Both the position numbers and the translations under genes were made by a program. A stretch of 64,000 bases of DNA. Source: Nocardia iowensis. GTDB taxonomy: Bacteria > Actinomycetota > Actinomycetes > Mycobacteriales > Mycobacteriaceae. Shown one piece after another: positions 16,299 to 25,227 of this stretch; positions within the stretch are counted from its first letter, which is position 1; each line of letters begins with the position of its first letter. The stretch is from NCBI RefSeq assembly GCF_019222765.1, contig NZ_CP078145.1, positions 1,426,001 through 1,490,000 on the forward strand, given 5' to 3'. The notes beneath the pieces were generated by a model. That model saw only the letters and a list, made by a program, of their open reading frames with translations, was not told where the DNA came from and searched no databases.

Positions 16299-17734
16299 TG
16301 CATACCTTCGACAATGTGACCTACCTGGTCAACGGCCTCTACATCGTGGCCTTCGGCATGTTCATCTACGGCCTGATGGGCCTGACCGGTCCCAAGACCG
16401 CGGTGCGCGGCAACCTGATCGCCGCCGCCGGGATGGTCATCGCCGTTGTGGCGACGCTGATTTCGATCCGGCACACCAACAACTGGATTCTGATCGTCGC
16501 CGGTTTGGTCGTCGGTATCGCGCTCGGTGTGCCGCCGGCGAAGTTCACCAAGATGACCGCGATGCCGCAGCTGGTCGCCGCGTTCAACGGTGTCGGTGGT
16601 GGCACCGTCGCGCTCATCGCGTGGTCGGAATTCATCAACAGTGACGGCTTCTCGCATTTCAAGCACGGCGAGGAACCCACCGTCCACATCGTCATCGGCT
16701 CGCTGTTCGCGGCGATCATCGGCTCGATCTCGTTCTGGGGCTCGCTGATCGCGTTCGGCAAGCTGCAGGAGATCCTGCCCGGCCGCCCGATCGGCCTCGG
16801 CAAGCTGCAGCAGCCGCTGAACCTGCTGCTGCTCATCGGTGCGATCGCCGCGGCCGTGGTGATCGGCATCGGCGCCACCGACGAGGGCGTCTCCCAGCTG
16901 TGGATGATCGCGGTGCTGGTGCTGGCCGGTGTGCTCGGCCTGGCCGTTGTGTTGCCGATCGGTGGCGCGGACATGCCAGTGGTCATCTCGCTGCTCAACG
17001 CGTTGACCGGATTGTCCGCTGCCGCAGCGGGTTTGGCGCTGAACAACACCGCGATGATCGTGGCGGGCATGATCGTCGGCGCGTCCGGCACCATCCTCAC
17101 CAACCTGATGGCCAAGGCGATGAACCGGTCCATCCCGGCCATCGTGGCAGGCGGATTCGGCGGTGGCGGAACGGCTCCCGGCGCCGGTGACGGCGAGCAG
17201 AAGACGGCCAAGGCCACCTCCGCCGCCGACGCCGCGATCCAGATGGCCTACGCCAATCAGGTGATCGTGGTGCCCGGTTACGGCATGGCCGTCGCCCAGG
17301 CGCAGCACGCGGTCAAGGAGATGGCCGCGCTGCTGGAGGCCAAGGGCGTCGAGGTCAAGTACGCCATCCACCCGGTCGCGGGTCGGATGCCCGGGCACAT
17401 GAACGTGCTGCTCGCCGAGGCCGAGGTCTCCTACGACGCGCTCAAGGAGATGGACGACATCAACGGCGAGTTCACTCGCACCGATGTCGCCCTGGTGATC
17501 GGCGCCAACGACGTCACCAACCCGGCCGCCCGCGAGGACGCCAGCAGCCCGATCTATGGCATGCCGGTCCTCAACGTCGACCAGGCCAAGAGCGTGATCG
17601 TGCTCAAGCGCTCGATGAACTCCGGCTTCGCCGGCATCGACAACCCGCTGTTCTACGCCGACCACACCTCCATGCTGTTCGGCGACGCGAAGAAGTCCGT
17701 CGGCGCGGTCACCGAGGAATTGAAGGCGCTGTAG
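16298..17734 (+). CDS. pntB: NAD(P) transhydrogenase subunit beta (PntB)
   Basis: A 478-residue subunit containing the remaining domain II helices (about residues 10-280) and the NADP(H)-binding domain III at the C-terminus. Domain III shows VIVVPGYGMAVAQAQHAV, IHPVAGRMPGHMNVLLAEA, VIGANDVTNPAA and VLKRSMNSGFAGIDNPLFY. ATG 16298 overlaps the pntAB stop (TGATG); a GTG immediately before it would add one residue. The operon ends at a strong hairpin. Confidence 0.97.
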   Translation: MHTFDNVTYLVNGLYIVAFGMFIYGLMGLTGPKTAVRGNLIAAAGMVIAVVATLISIRHTNNWILIVAGLVVGIALGVPPAKFTKMTAMPQLVAAFNGVGGGTVALIAWSEFINSDGFSHFKHGEEPTVHIVIGSLFAAIIGSISFWGSLIAFGKLQEILPGRPIGLGKLQQPLNLLLLIGAIAAAVVIGIGATDEGVSQLWMIAVLVLAGVLGLAVVLPIGGADMPVVISLLNALTGLSAAAAGLALNNTAMIVAGMIVGASGTILTNLMAKAMNRSIPAIVAGGFGGGGTAPGAGDGEQKTAKATSAADAAIQMAYANQVIVVPGYGMAVAQAQHAVKEMAALLEAKGVEVKYAIHPVAGRMPGHMNVLLAEAEVSYDALKEMDDINGEFTRTDVALVIGANDVTNPAAREDASSPIYGMPVLNVDQAKSVIVLKRSMNSGFAGIDNPLFYADHTSMLFGDAKKSVGAVTEELKAL

Positions 17735-17754
17735 CGACCCGCAACACCCGGCAG

Positions 17755-17787
17755 CGGCCCCTTGCTCAGCGCGAGCAGGGGCCGTTC
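17755..17787 (+). terminator. Terminator of the pnt operon
   Basis: A left arm at 17755-17767 pairs with GAGCAGGGGCCG (17773-17784) over 12 bp with one bulged T, around a 5-nt loop. It starts 20 bp after the pntB stop and is followed by TT only, so it is a strong stem without a full U-tract. Confidence 0.75.
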
Positions 17788-17828
17788 GCCGTTAATTGGG
17801 TGGACACGACGGGGCCGTAACCCTGATC

Positions 17829-18992
17829 ATGCTCGGAGTGTCCGCACGTAATGAGCCTCTTCGGTTGATCGACCCGAGTGCGCCCTCGGCCGATCTCGCC
17901 GAGCGGCTGCCGTGGGCGGTCACCGTCGATTCCGCCTACTCGCCCCGCGATGCGATCGATGCCCTCGCGGTGAGCCCGTTCCTGCGCGGCGATCAACCCT
18001 GCGCGCACATAGCGCGTTTCGAGCGGGCCGACCCGGACGCGCCGCTGCGACCCGAGCACGGGCAGGTGGTGCGGTCGGTGCACGAAGAAGACAGCACCGC
18101 GACCCTGGTGGTCGGCGTCGGCTGGTCGTTGCGTGCCGTCCGCTGGTCGGGTGGGTCGGCGATGGTCGAGGTGACCGCCGTGACCGACGAACTCGCCGCC
18201 AGTGTGCTCGCCGAGTCGATTCGGGGCGCGGCCGCGCAGCCTGCGGTCGGCGAGACGATCGAGATGGGATTCTGGCACATGGGCGGCCACGGGCCGCTGC
18301 GCCGAGGGCACGCCATCTCGGCGCCGGAGTGGCCCGCGATCCGCGGCAACTACGCCAGGGATGTCGCGGCGGCGCTGGACCGCCTGATGGGTTTGACGGC
18401 AGCGGACGTGCGCGGCCGCCTCGTGCTGCTGCACGGGCCGCCAGGGACCGGGAAGACCACCGCCCTGCGGGCCCTCGCGCGAGCATGGGCGCCGTGGTGC
18501 CAATTCGACTGTGTGCTCGACCCGGAGGTGATGTTCGGCAAGCCCGGCTACCTGATGGACGTGGCGGCGGGCGTCGACGGTGAAGACGACACCAAGCGCT
18601 GGCGCATGCTGGTGCTGGAGGACTGTGACGAGCTGATCCGGGGCGAGGCGAAAGAAGCGGCGGGGCAAGGCCTTTCCCGGCTGCTGAACCTGACCGACGG
18701 CATGCTCGGGCAGGGCAGGGACGTGCTGGTCGCGATCACCACCAACGAAGACCTGTCCCGGCTGCACCCCGCGGTGACCAGGCCGGGCCGCTGCCTGGCA
18801 CAGCTCGAGATCGGGCGGTTGTCGCCCGCGGAATCGGCGGACTGGCTCGCCAGGGAACGTCGTCCGGACACACCGGCCGACGCCGCCTGCCCCGACGGCG
18901 CGACGCTGGCCGAATTGGTGGCGCTGCGCGACGGCGACACCAAAATCCGATCGGTCGAGCAGGACTCCGTCAATCCAGGTCTCTACCTGTGA
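17829..18992 (+). CDS. AAA family ATPase with N-terminal DUF5925-like domain
   Basis: A 387-residue protein. The N-terminal half (about 1-165) resembles the DUF5925 module of actinobacterial ATPases. The C-terminal AAA domain has Walker A GPPGTGKTT (about 203-211), Walker B MLVLEDCDEL (about 260-269), sensor-1-like VAITTNEDLSRLHPAVTRPGRC and an arginine-finger region. It could remodel or unfold protein substrates; the partner is unknown. ATG 17829 is preferred; upstream TTG 17796 and downstream GTG 17838 are possible. Its 3' end overlaps the convergent MFS gene by 23 bp. Confidence 0.85.
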   Translation: MLGVSARNEPLRLIDPSAPSADLAERLPWAVTVDSAYSPRDAIDALAVSPFLRGDQPCAHIARFERADPDAPLRPEHGQVVRSVHEEDSTATLVVGVGWSLRAVRWSGGSAMVEVTAVTDELAASVLAESIRGAAAQPAVGETIEMGFWHMGGHGPLRRGHAISAPEWPAIRGNYARDVAAALDRLMGLTAADVRGRLVLLHGPPGTGKTTALRALARAWAPWCQFDCVLDPEVMFGKPGYLMDVAAGVDGEDDTKRWRMLVLEDCDELIRGEAKEAAGQGLSRLLNLTDGMLGQGRDVLVAITTNEDLSRLHPAVTRPGRCLAQLEIGRLSPAESADWLARERRPDTPADAACPDGATLAELVALRDGDTKIRSVEQDSVNPGLYL

Positions 18993-20217
18993 TCCGTGCC
19001 GGAGCGACGACTCCGGCATAGCGGCAGCACACCAGCAATGCGATAAGCGGGACGGCCATGGCGGCGGTGAGCGGCACCAGCTCGGTGAGCCAGCCGATCA
19101 CCGCCGGTCCGGCGAGCAGGCCGAGATAGCCGACGCTGAAGACGCGGGACATGTCGGTCGCGGCCTTGCCGGAACCGAGATTCCCTGCGGCGGTAAAGAT
19201 CTGCGGGACACTGCCGGACAGGCCGAGTCCCGTCAAGGCCCACCCGAGCAAGGTCAGTGGGACCCACGGCGACACGATGACCAGGGCCAGGCCGAGCGCC
19301 GAGACGAGCATGCCGTAGCGGACGACGGCCACCCGGCCGAACGCGCCGCTCACCCGGTCGGCGGCGAGGCGGCCCGCGGTCATGGTGACCGAGAAGGCGC
19401 CGAAAGCCAGTGCCGCGGTGGCCGCGTCGGCGCCGAGGTGCTCGCGCATCTGCAAGGTGCTCCAGTCGCCGGCCACGCCCTCGGCGAGCAGTACCGCGAA
19501 CGCGATTACGGCTAGCGCCAGCACTTTTCGGCTGTGCGCTCGCTCGCCGGGGTTCTTCCCGGTGGCAGGTCGAGACGCGGACTCGCCGCCGAACGAGTCC
19601 GCATCGGTCGAACCGAGGTGTAGCTCCACAGCCTGCTCGGGGCCGGTGTCCCTGAGCAGTCTCGGCAGTAGCGCGATGGTCAACGCCACGCAGCCGATCG
19701 CCGCCAGCGCCAACGTCATTCGCATATCCCACCCCGCCCGCAGGGTCGCCGCGCCGAGTAGCGAGCCGAGCAACCCACCGCCGGAGAACAGCGCGTGAAA
19801 GGCCGACATGATCGGGCGCCCATACGCTCGTTCCACATGCACCGCTTGGGTATTCATCGACACGTCCAGTGCGCCGTTGCCGAAACCGAAGCAGGTCAAC
19901 GCGAGCGCCAGGGTGACCGGGCCGGTAGCCAGACCGGGTCCGATCACCGCGATCGACATGAGGATCGCGGCGGCGGCGGCCAGTGTCCGGCTGCCGAACC
20001 GGTCGGCGAGCGGGCCCGCGATGCGCATGCCGACGACACCCGCCCCGGCCATCGACAGGATGAACATGCCGAGCGTCGACTTCTCGATGCCGGTCCGATC
20101 GGTGATCACCGGAATGTGCACGACCCACATGGCCAGCAGGAACCCGTTCAACCCGAACACCGCGAACACGGCAGCACGGGCGACCCGGATGGGGCGATCG
20201 ATGCTCGGACGCAACAT
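18970..20217 (-). CDS. MFS transporter
   Basis: A 415-residue major facilitator superfamily permease with about 12 hydrophobic segments. It has the motif-A-like GPLADRFGSR after helix 2 (about 65-74) and a central hydrophilic loop (about 190-220) containing HLGSTDADSFGGESASR. Substrate unknown; the family pattern is closest to fucose/YbjJ-type or drug transporters. The open frame extends upstream to 20520 with Arg/Pro-rich residues; ATG 20217 directly precedes the first helix and is the natural start. Confidence 0.85.
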   Translation of the reverse strand: MLRPSIDRPIRVARAAVFAVFGLNGFLLAMWVVHIPVITDRTGIEKSTLGMFILSMAGAGVVGMRIAGPLADRFGSRTLAAAAAILMSIAVIGPGLATGPVTLALALTCFGFGNGALDVSMNTQAVHVERAYGRPIMSAFHALFSGGGLLGSLLGAATLRAGWDMRMTLALAAIGCVALTIALLPRLLRDTGPEQAVELHLGSTDADSFGGESASRPATGKNPGERAHSRKVLALAVIAFAVLLAEGVAGDWSTLQMREHLGADAATAALAFGAFSVTMTAGRLAADRVSGAFGRVAVVRYGMLVSALGLALVIVSPWVPLTLLGWALTGLGLSGSVPQIFTAAGNLGSGKAATDMSRVFSVGYLGLLAGPAVIGWLTELVPLTAAMAVPLIALLVCCRYAGVVAPARITGRDLD

Positions 20218-20404
20218 CAGTCCGACGGTACCGATGATCGTTTCGGTGCGCCCACCCCCTCCGTGCCGATGCGAGGCGCGGCCCCGCGGAATCCGGGCCA
20301 GGACATCGTCGGCCTGGTGCGTCCGGATAGCCGGATCGCGTCGTTGCGATCGGTTCCCGCGGGTTGTCTGCACAGCCTCTGTTTGTTCCAACCGCGAACC
20401 GGCG

Positions 20405-21244
20405 CTAGATGTTCCAGATTCCCGAGGCGGCGGTCTCGCGTGCGTATTCGGTGAAATCCTTTGGCTCCCGGCCCAAGGCGCGTTGCACGCCGTCGGTGGT
20501 CTTGCTGTTCCTCCCGTCAAGCACCGTGCCGAAGAGATAGTCGAGCAGGCTCACCGCGTCGGCGGGCACCTGGTATTCGGTCAGCGCCGCAACGAATTCC
20601 GTCCGGGATATCGGAAGGAAGGCGATGTCGCGTCCGGTCGCCTCGGCGATCTCCGCGACCGCCTCGGCGAAGGTGAGCGCGCGTGGCCCGGTCAGCTCGT
20701 ATACCTCGCCGTGGTGCCCGTCCTCGGTGAGCGCGCGGACGGCGACATCGGCGATGTCGTCGGCGTGTACGAACGGTTCCGGCACGTCACCGTTGGGCAG
20801 CGCCACCTCTCCGGCCAGGATGTATTCGGTGAACGCGCCTTCGCTGAAGTTCTGCGCGAAGAAGCTGCACCGCACGATGGTCCAGTCGAGGCCGGATTCC
20901 TGCACGAACTCCTCGCATTCCACCGCCTCCGGCTCGCCACGGCCGGACAGCAGCACCAGCCGGTGCACGCCGCTCTGCTTCGCCACGGCCGCGAACGCGC
21001 GCAGCGTTTCGGGAGCGCCGGGCACCGCCAGGTCGGGCTGGTACGCCAGGTAGGCGGCATGCACGCCGGCCAGGGCCGCGGGCCAGGTGTCGCGGTCGGC
21101 CCAGCTGAACGGGATCTCCGCCGAGCGCGAGCCGAGGCGGACCGGGTGGCCCGCCGCGGTGAGCCGGGCGGCGACCCGGCTGCCGGTCTTGCCGGTGCCG
21201 CCGGTGACGAGGGTGAGGTGCTGGGATGCGGTGCTGTTTGTCAT
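20405..21244 (-). CDS. NAD(P)H-binding NmrA-like oxidoreductase
   Basis: A 279-residue atypical short-chain dehydrogenase/NmrA-type protein. The N-terminal Rossmann motif is LVTGGTGKTGSRVAARL (GGTGxTG about 11-17), followed by LLSGRGEPEAVECEEFVQESGLDWTIVR and the FVHADDIADVAVRAL segment seen in quinone oxidoreductase/azoreductase-like members. ATG 21244 (MTNSTASQHL) is the start; the frame continues upstream into the AraC promoter. It is divergent from an AraC regulator, a common arrangement for inducible reductases. Confidence 0.87.
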   Translation of the reverse strand: MTNSTASQHLTLVTGGTGKTGSRVAARLTAAGHPVRLGSRSAEIPFSWADRDTWPAALAGVHAAYLAYQPDLAVPGAPETLRAFAAVAKQSGVHRLVLLSGRGEPEAVECEEFVQESGLDWTIVRCSFFAQNFSEGAFTEYILAGEVALPNGDVPEPFVHADDIADVAVRALTEDGHHGEVYELTGPRALTFAEAVAEIAEATGRDIAFLPISRTEFVAALTEYQVPADAVSLLDYLFGTVLDGRNSKTTDGVQRALGREPKDFTEYARETAASGIWNI

Positions 21245-21295
21245 GGTTCGAGTACACCGGCAGAAGCCGAGACGGAACATGGTTCAGCAGCTCAT

Positions 21296-21309
21296 GATCA
21301 TGCGTGATC
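21296..21309. promoter_or_regulatory. GATCA-N4-TGATC dyad between divergent NmrA-like and AraC genes
   Basis: Perfect 5-bp arms (21296-21300 and 21305-21309) lie 16 bp upstream of the AraC GTG start, in the short 81-bp divergent region. Candidate AraC-controlled or autoregulatory site. Confidence 0.35.
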
Positions 21310-21325
21310 GTCTACTGTTGGTGGC

Positions 21326-22279
21326 GTGGATGCGCTCGCCAGTCTGCTCGAAGGTCCACGTGCCCGAGGCGCGTTTCTGATGTGCTCGTTGCTGAAGCCG
21401 CCGTGGTCGCTGCGCATTCAGGACGAGGCTCCGCTCACCGTGGTGGCGATGGTCCGTGGCGGCGCGTGGGTGATGATGGGCCAGAACGCGCCGCGGCAGT
21501 TGAGCGAAGGCGACGTCGCGATCTTCCGCGGTCCCGATCACTACACGGTCGCCGACACGCCGACCACCGAGCCGCAGATCATCATCCATCCCGGCAATGT
21601 GACGAAGACGCCGGACGGCGAAGCCCTCTGCGAGACATTGAGTCTCGGCGTTCGCCAGTGGGGCACCGACGCCGACGGCGCCACCATGCTGGTCACCGGA
21701 ACCTACGAGTCGGCGGGTGCGGCCAGCCAGCGTCTGCTGCGCGCCCTACCGCCGCTGATCGTGCTGCAGCGCGGCGACTTCGACACCCGCCTGCTCGACA
21801 TCCTGGTCGACGAGGCCGTCCGGGACGAGCCCGCCCAAGGCGCCGTGCTCGACCGGCTGCTGGACATGGTGCTGATCGCCGCCCTGCGGGCTTGGTTCGC
21901 CCGCAACGACGCCCCCGCCTGGTACCACGCCTACAGCGACCCGCTGGTCGGCAAGGCGCTGCGGCTGCTGCAACACAATCCCGCGCACGGCTGGACCGTA
22001 GCGGGCCTGGCCGAGGCGGTCGGGGTGTCCAGGGCCGCGCTCGCCCGCCGCTTCACCGATCTGGTCGGCGAGCCGCCGATGTCCTTCCTCACCGAGTGGC
22101 GGCTCGCGCTGGCCGCCGACCTACTCGCCGAATCCGACGCCACCATCGAAGCCATTGCCCGGCAAGTCGGTTACGGCAGCGCCTTCGCCCTGAGCACCGC
22201 CTTCAAACGCCACTTCGGGGTGAGCCCGCGCGACCACCGGCAGGGCGCCACCCCCGCTGAGCTATCGTCGGCCGGGTGA
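21326..22279 (+). CDS. AraC family regulator with N-terminal cupin domain
   Basis: A 317-residue regulator. The N-terminal cupin-type sensor (about 1-170) begins MDALASLLEGPRARGAFLMCSLLKPPWSLRI, typical of the AraC-binding-like cupin_6 group. The C-terminal double helix-turn-helix (about 205-300) shows TVAGLAEAVGVSRAALARRFTDLVG and IEAIARQVGYGSAFALSTAFKRHFGVSPRDHR. It starts at GTG 21326. It probably controls the divergent NmrA-like oxidoreductase. The thioesterase gene overlaps its stop by 4 nt. Confidence 0.92.
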   Translation: MDALASLLEGPRARGAFLMCSLLKPPWSLRIQDEAPLTVVAMVRGGAWVMMGQNAPRQLSEGDVAIFRGPDHYTVADTPTTEPQIIIHPGNVTKTPDGEALCETLSLGVRQWGTDADGATMLVTGTYESAGAASQRLLRALPPLIVLQRGDFDTRLLDILVDEAVRDEPAQGAVLDRLLDMVLIAALRAWFARNDAPAWYHAYSDPLVGKALRLLQHNPAHGWTVAGLAEAVGVSRAALARRFTDLVGEPPMSFLTEWRLALAADLLAESDATIEAIARQVGYGSAFALSTAFKRHFGVSPRDHRQGATPAELSSAG

Positions 22280-22698
22280 CGCAGCAGTATCCGGTGCTCT
22301 GGCCGATGCCGACCCGCTGGGCCGACAACGACCACTACGGGCACGTGAACAACGTGACGTACTACTCGTACTTCGACACCGCGGTCAACGCGTGGTTGAT
22401 GCACGCCACCGGCACCGACATCCGTGAGCTGCCCGCACTCGGCGTCGTCGCGCAGACCTCGTGCCAGTACGTCGGTTCACTCAGCTTCCCGGACCAGTTG
22501 CAGGTCGGCCTGCGCATCTCCCGCCTCGGCCGCTCCAGCATCACCTACGACCTGGCGATCTTCCGGGAGGCCGACGGCGACCTCGAACTCGCCGCCACCG
22601 GCACCTTCGTGCACGTCTACGTCGACGCCGAAACCCGCAAACCCGTCGAGATCCCCGCCGTCATCCGCACCGCCGCCACCGCACTCGTCACCGACTGA
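22276..22698 (+). CDS. Acyl-CoA thioesterase (hotdog fold, YbgC/FadM-like)
   Basis: A 140-residue 4-hydroxybenzoyl-CoA-thioesterase-type hotdog protein that hydrolyses acyl-CoA thioesters. The active-site helix reads RWADNDHYGHVNNVTYYSYFD, with the Asp and the HVNN motif. Its GTG start overlaps the AraC stop (GTGA), so it is co-translated with the regulator. It converges on the bkd operon with a 6-bp gap. Confidence 0.92.
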   Translation: MTQQYPVLWPMPTRWADNDHYGHVNNVTYYSYFDTAVNAWLMHATGTDIRELPALGVVAQTSCQYVGSLSFPDQLQVGLRISRLGRSSITYDLAIFREADGDLELAATGTFVHVYVDAETRKPVEIPAVIRTAATALVTD

Positions 22699-22704
22699 CC
22701 GCAG

Positions 22705-24213
22705 TCAGATCCGGCTCAGCAGGGTGAGGGGGTCCTCGAGCAGGCTCGCGGTGGTGGCGAGGAAGCGGGAGGCGAGTTCGCCGTCGATCATCCGGTGATC
22801 GAAGCTGATGCCGAGCGTGGTGACCCAGCGGATCGCTAGTTCGTCGCGGAATACCCAGGGGCGCTTACGGATCGAGCCCAAGCACAGGATCGCCGCCTCG
22901 CCCGGATTGACCAGCGGCACGCCGGTGTCCACCCCGAACACGCCGACATTGGTGATGGTGAAGGTACCGCCGCGCAGGTCGGTCGGGCTCGCGCCACCCG
23001 AGCGCGCGGTCTCGGCCAGCCAGCCGATCTCGCGGGTCAGGTCGCGCAGGCTCAGTGACTGCGCTTCTTTGATGTTCGGCACCAGCAGTCCACGGTCGGC
23101 AGCGACCGCGATGCCGAGGTTCACGTAGTGCTTGGTGACGATCTCCTGATTCGCCTCGTCCCAGTAGGTATTGATGCCGGGGAATTCGGCGATCGCCGCC
23201 AGCGCGGACTTCGCCACCAGGGCCAGTGGCGTAAGTGTCAGTCCGGCAAAAGATTTGGTCGTCCGCAGGTGGTCGAGCAGCTCCATCGACGCGGTGCAAT
23301 CCACGGTGACGAAGGTGCTGGCCTGCGGGATGGACCGAGCACTGGCCAGCATGGCCGCCGCCGTGCGCTTGCGAATGCCGCTGACGGGTGTGCGCACCTC
23401 CCGCGCCGGTGGGCTGACGCCGTCGCCGGAAGCGGGGACGGCGGGTGGGGTCGCGGTCGACTCGGCCTGACTCGCCATCGTGCGCGATTGCGATACCGGG
23501 ACCGCGCCGCGCACGTCCTCGACGGTGACCGCACCGTCCGGACCGGAGCCCGCGACGAACCAGAGATCGATGCCGAGCTCGCGCGCGAGCCTGCGGGCGG
23601 CGGGAGTCGCGGCTGGTCTGGTGGTGGACAGTTGCGGCCGCGCGTTTCCCGACATGGTCTCCGCGGCAGTGGATTCGGCGTGTTGCGGACTTGGACCCGA
23701 CTCGGTATCCGGCGAATCAGGCTGCGCGGCAGCGGTTTCCGATGAAAACTCCGCCGACGTCTCGGGTTTCGGAGCCGCGGGCCTTCGCCGCCGCGACGCG
23801 GTCTCGCCTTCCGGCCCATAGCCAACCAGCACCGCCGTTCGCCCGGTGCCGTTCGTCTCGTTCCCGTTCGCCGCGCTCTCCTGAGTCGCGGCCGCCTGCG
23901 CCGTCCGGCTCGTGTCCGGCTGCGCCGTCGCGGTAGGCGCTTCGTCGTTCTGCACCCGGATCAGCGGCGCCCCGACCAGCACGGTCTCGCCGGGTTGCGC
24001 GAGCAACTCGACCACCCGCCCGGCGAACGGCGACGGCAGCGCCACCACCGCCTTCGCCGTCTCGACCTCGGCGATCGTCTGATTCAAGGCCACCTCGTCG
24101 CCGACGCCGACCGACCAGGACACCAACTCGGCGTCAGCCAGCCCTTCGCCGAGGTCGGGTAGCCGGAATTCCAGAACGTTCCCTTGGCTTTGCTGGGGTG
24201 CGCGATCTTCCAC
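22705..24213 (-). CDS. bkdC: Branched-chain 2-oxoacid dehydrogenase E2 (dihydrolipoyl acyltransferase)
   Basis: The core of the BCKDH complex, transferring isobutyryl, isovaleryl or 2-methylbutyryl groups from lipoyl to CoA. The 502-residue protein contains one lipoyl domain (Lys54 in EVETAKAVV), a long Ala/Pro/Thr/Glu-rich linker (about 95-205), a peripheral-subunit-binding domain (ARRLARELGIDLWFV...GAVTVEDVRG) and the catalytic domain. The active site is SFDHRMIDGE (His473, Asp477). GTG 24213 has AAAGG 7 nt upstream. It is the last gene of E1a-E1b-E2; no E3 is encoded here, so a general lipoamide dehydrogenase must be supplied elsewhere. Confidence 0.95.
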   Translation of the reverse strand: MEDRAPQQSQGNVLEFRLPDLGEGLADAELVSWSVGVGDEVALNQTIAEVETAKAVVALPSPFAGRVVELLAQPGETVLVGAPLIRVQNDEAPTATAQPDTSRTAQAAATQESAANGNETNGTGRTAVLVGYGPEGETASRRRRPAAPKPETSAEFSSETAAAQPDSPDTESGPSPQHAESTAAETMSGNARPQLSTTRPAATPAARRLARELGIDLWFVAGSGPDGAVTVEDVRGAVPVSQSRTMASQAESTATPPAVPASGDGVSPPAREVRTPVSGIRKRTAAAMLASARSIPQASTFVTVDCTASMELLDHLRTTKSFAGLTLTPLALVAKSALAAIAEFPGINTYWDEANQEIVTKHYVNLGIAVAADRGLLVPNIKEAQSLSLRDLTREIGWLAETARSGGASPTDLRGGTFTITNVGVFGVDTGVPLVNPGEAAILCLGSIRKRPWVFRDELAIRWVTTLGISFDHRMIDGELASRFLATTASLLEDPLTLLSRI

Positions 24214-24243
24214 GGTGGAGCCTTTCCCTACGGCGGACCGGCG

Positions 24244-25227
24244 TCAGGCGGCGAGCGTTCGATCGACCGCGGCGAGGATGCGGTCGGGGTCGGGCAGATG
24301 GAACTTTTCGAGCTTGGCCGGGGGATATGGGATGTCGAACCCGCCGACGCGCAGCACCGGCGCCTCCAGATAGTAGAAGCAGCGTTCGGTGATCCGCGCC
24401 GCGATTTCCGCGCCGAGACCGGCGAAAACCGGTGCCTCATGGGTGATCACCAGCCTGCCGGTCTTGGCGACCGATTCCGCGATCGTGTCGAAATCGATCG
24501 GCGACAGGCTGCGCAGATCGATCACCTCGAGTGAATGCCCTTCCTCCCCAGCAATTTTCGCGGCGGAGAGCGCGGTGGCCACGGTGCCGCCATAGGCGAC
24601 GATCGTGGCGTCGGTACCGGTGGCGCACACCCGGGCGCGGTCGGCGGGCAGCCCGCCGTCGCGGTCCAGTGCGACGAAGTCGACGTCGGCCTTGTCCCAG
24701 TAGCGCCGCTTGGGTTCGAAGAAGATCACCGGGTCGTCCAACGCGATCGCCTGACGGATCATCGAATACGCGTCGGCGGGCGTGCTCGGCGTCATCACCC
24801 GCAACCCGGCGGTGTGCGCGAAATAGGCTTCCGGCGATTCCGAGTGGTGTTCCACCGAGCCGATCCCGCCGCCGAACGGAATGCGAATCGTGATGGGCGC
24901 GTGCACCTTTCCTTGTGTCCGGTAGTGGATCTTCGCCACGTGCGAGACGATCTGATCGAAGGCCGGATAGACGAACCCGTCGAACTGGATCTCACACACC
25001 GGCCGATATCCGCGCAGCGCCATGCCGAAAGCCGTTCCCACGATGCCGGATTCGGCAAGCGGGGTGTCGACGACCCGGTTGTTGCCGAAGTCCTTCTGCA
25101 GGGCGTCGGTCACCCGGAACACACCACCGAGGCGGCCGATGTCCTCGCCCATGAGAATGACCTTGGGGTCGTCCTCCAGGGCGCGGCGCAGCCCGGTGTT
25201 CAGTGCGCCGGCGAAGGTCGTGATCAT
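24244..25227 (-). CDS. bkdB: Branched-chain 2-oxoacid dehydrogenase E1 beta
   Basis: The beta subunit of the thiamine-dependent decarboxylase. The 327-residue protein shows VILMGEDIGRLGGVFRVT, DTPLAESGIVGTAFGMALRG, VEHHSESPEAYFAHTAGL and the C-terminal transketolase fold with YLEAPVLRVGG-D. ATG 25227 is chosen because AGGAG lies 8 nt upstream and the N-terminus MITTFAGALNTGL fits the family; the much longer open frame is antisense-like. It overlaps E1 alpha by 4 nt (ATGA). Confidence 0.95.
   Translation of the reverse strand: MITTFAGALNTGLRRALEDDPKVILMGEDIGRLGGVFRVTDALQKDFGNNRVVDTPLAESGIVGTAFGMALRGYRPVCEIQFDGFVYPAFDQIVSHVAKIHYRTQGKVHAPITIRIPFGGGIGSVEHHSESPEAYFAHTAGLRVMTPSTPADAYSMIRQAIALDDPVIFFEPKRRYWDKADVDFVALDRDGGLPADRARVCATGTDATIVAYGGTVATALSAAKIAGEEGHSLEVIDLRSLSPIDFDTIAESVAKTGRLVITHEAPVFAGLGAEIAARITERCFYYLEAPVLRVGGFDIPYPPAKLEKFHLPDPDRILAAVDRTLAA

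Noticed and set aside
16103..17665. A 520-codon minus-strand open frame opposite pntB
   Set aside because: Antisense shadow of a clear PntB coding sequence, with no recognisable motif.
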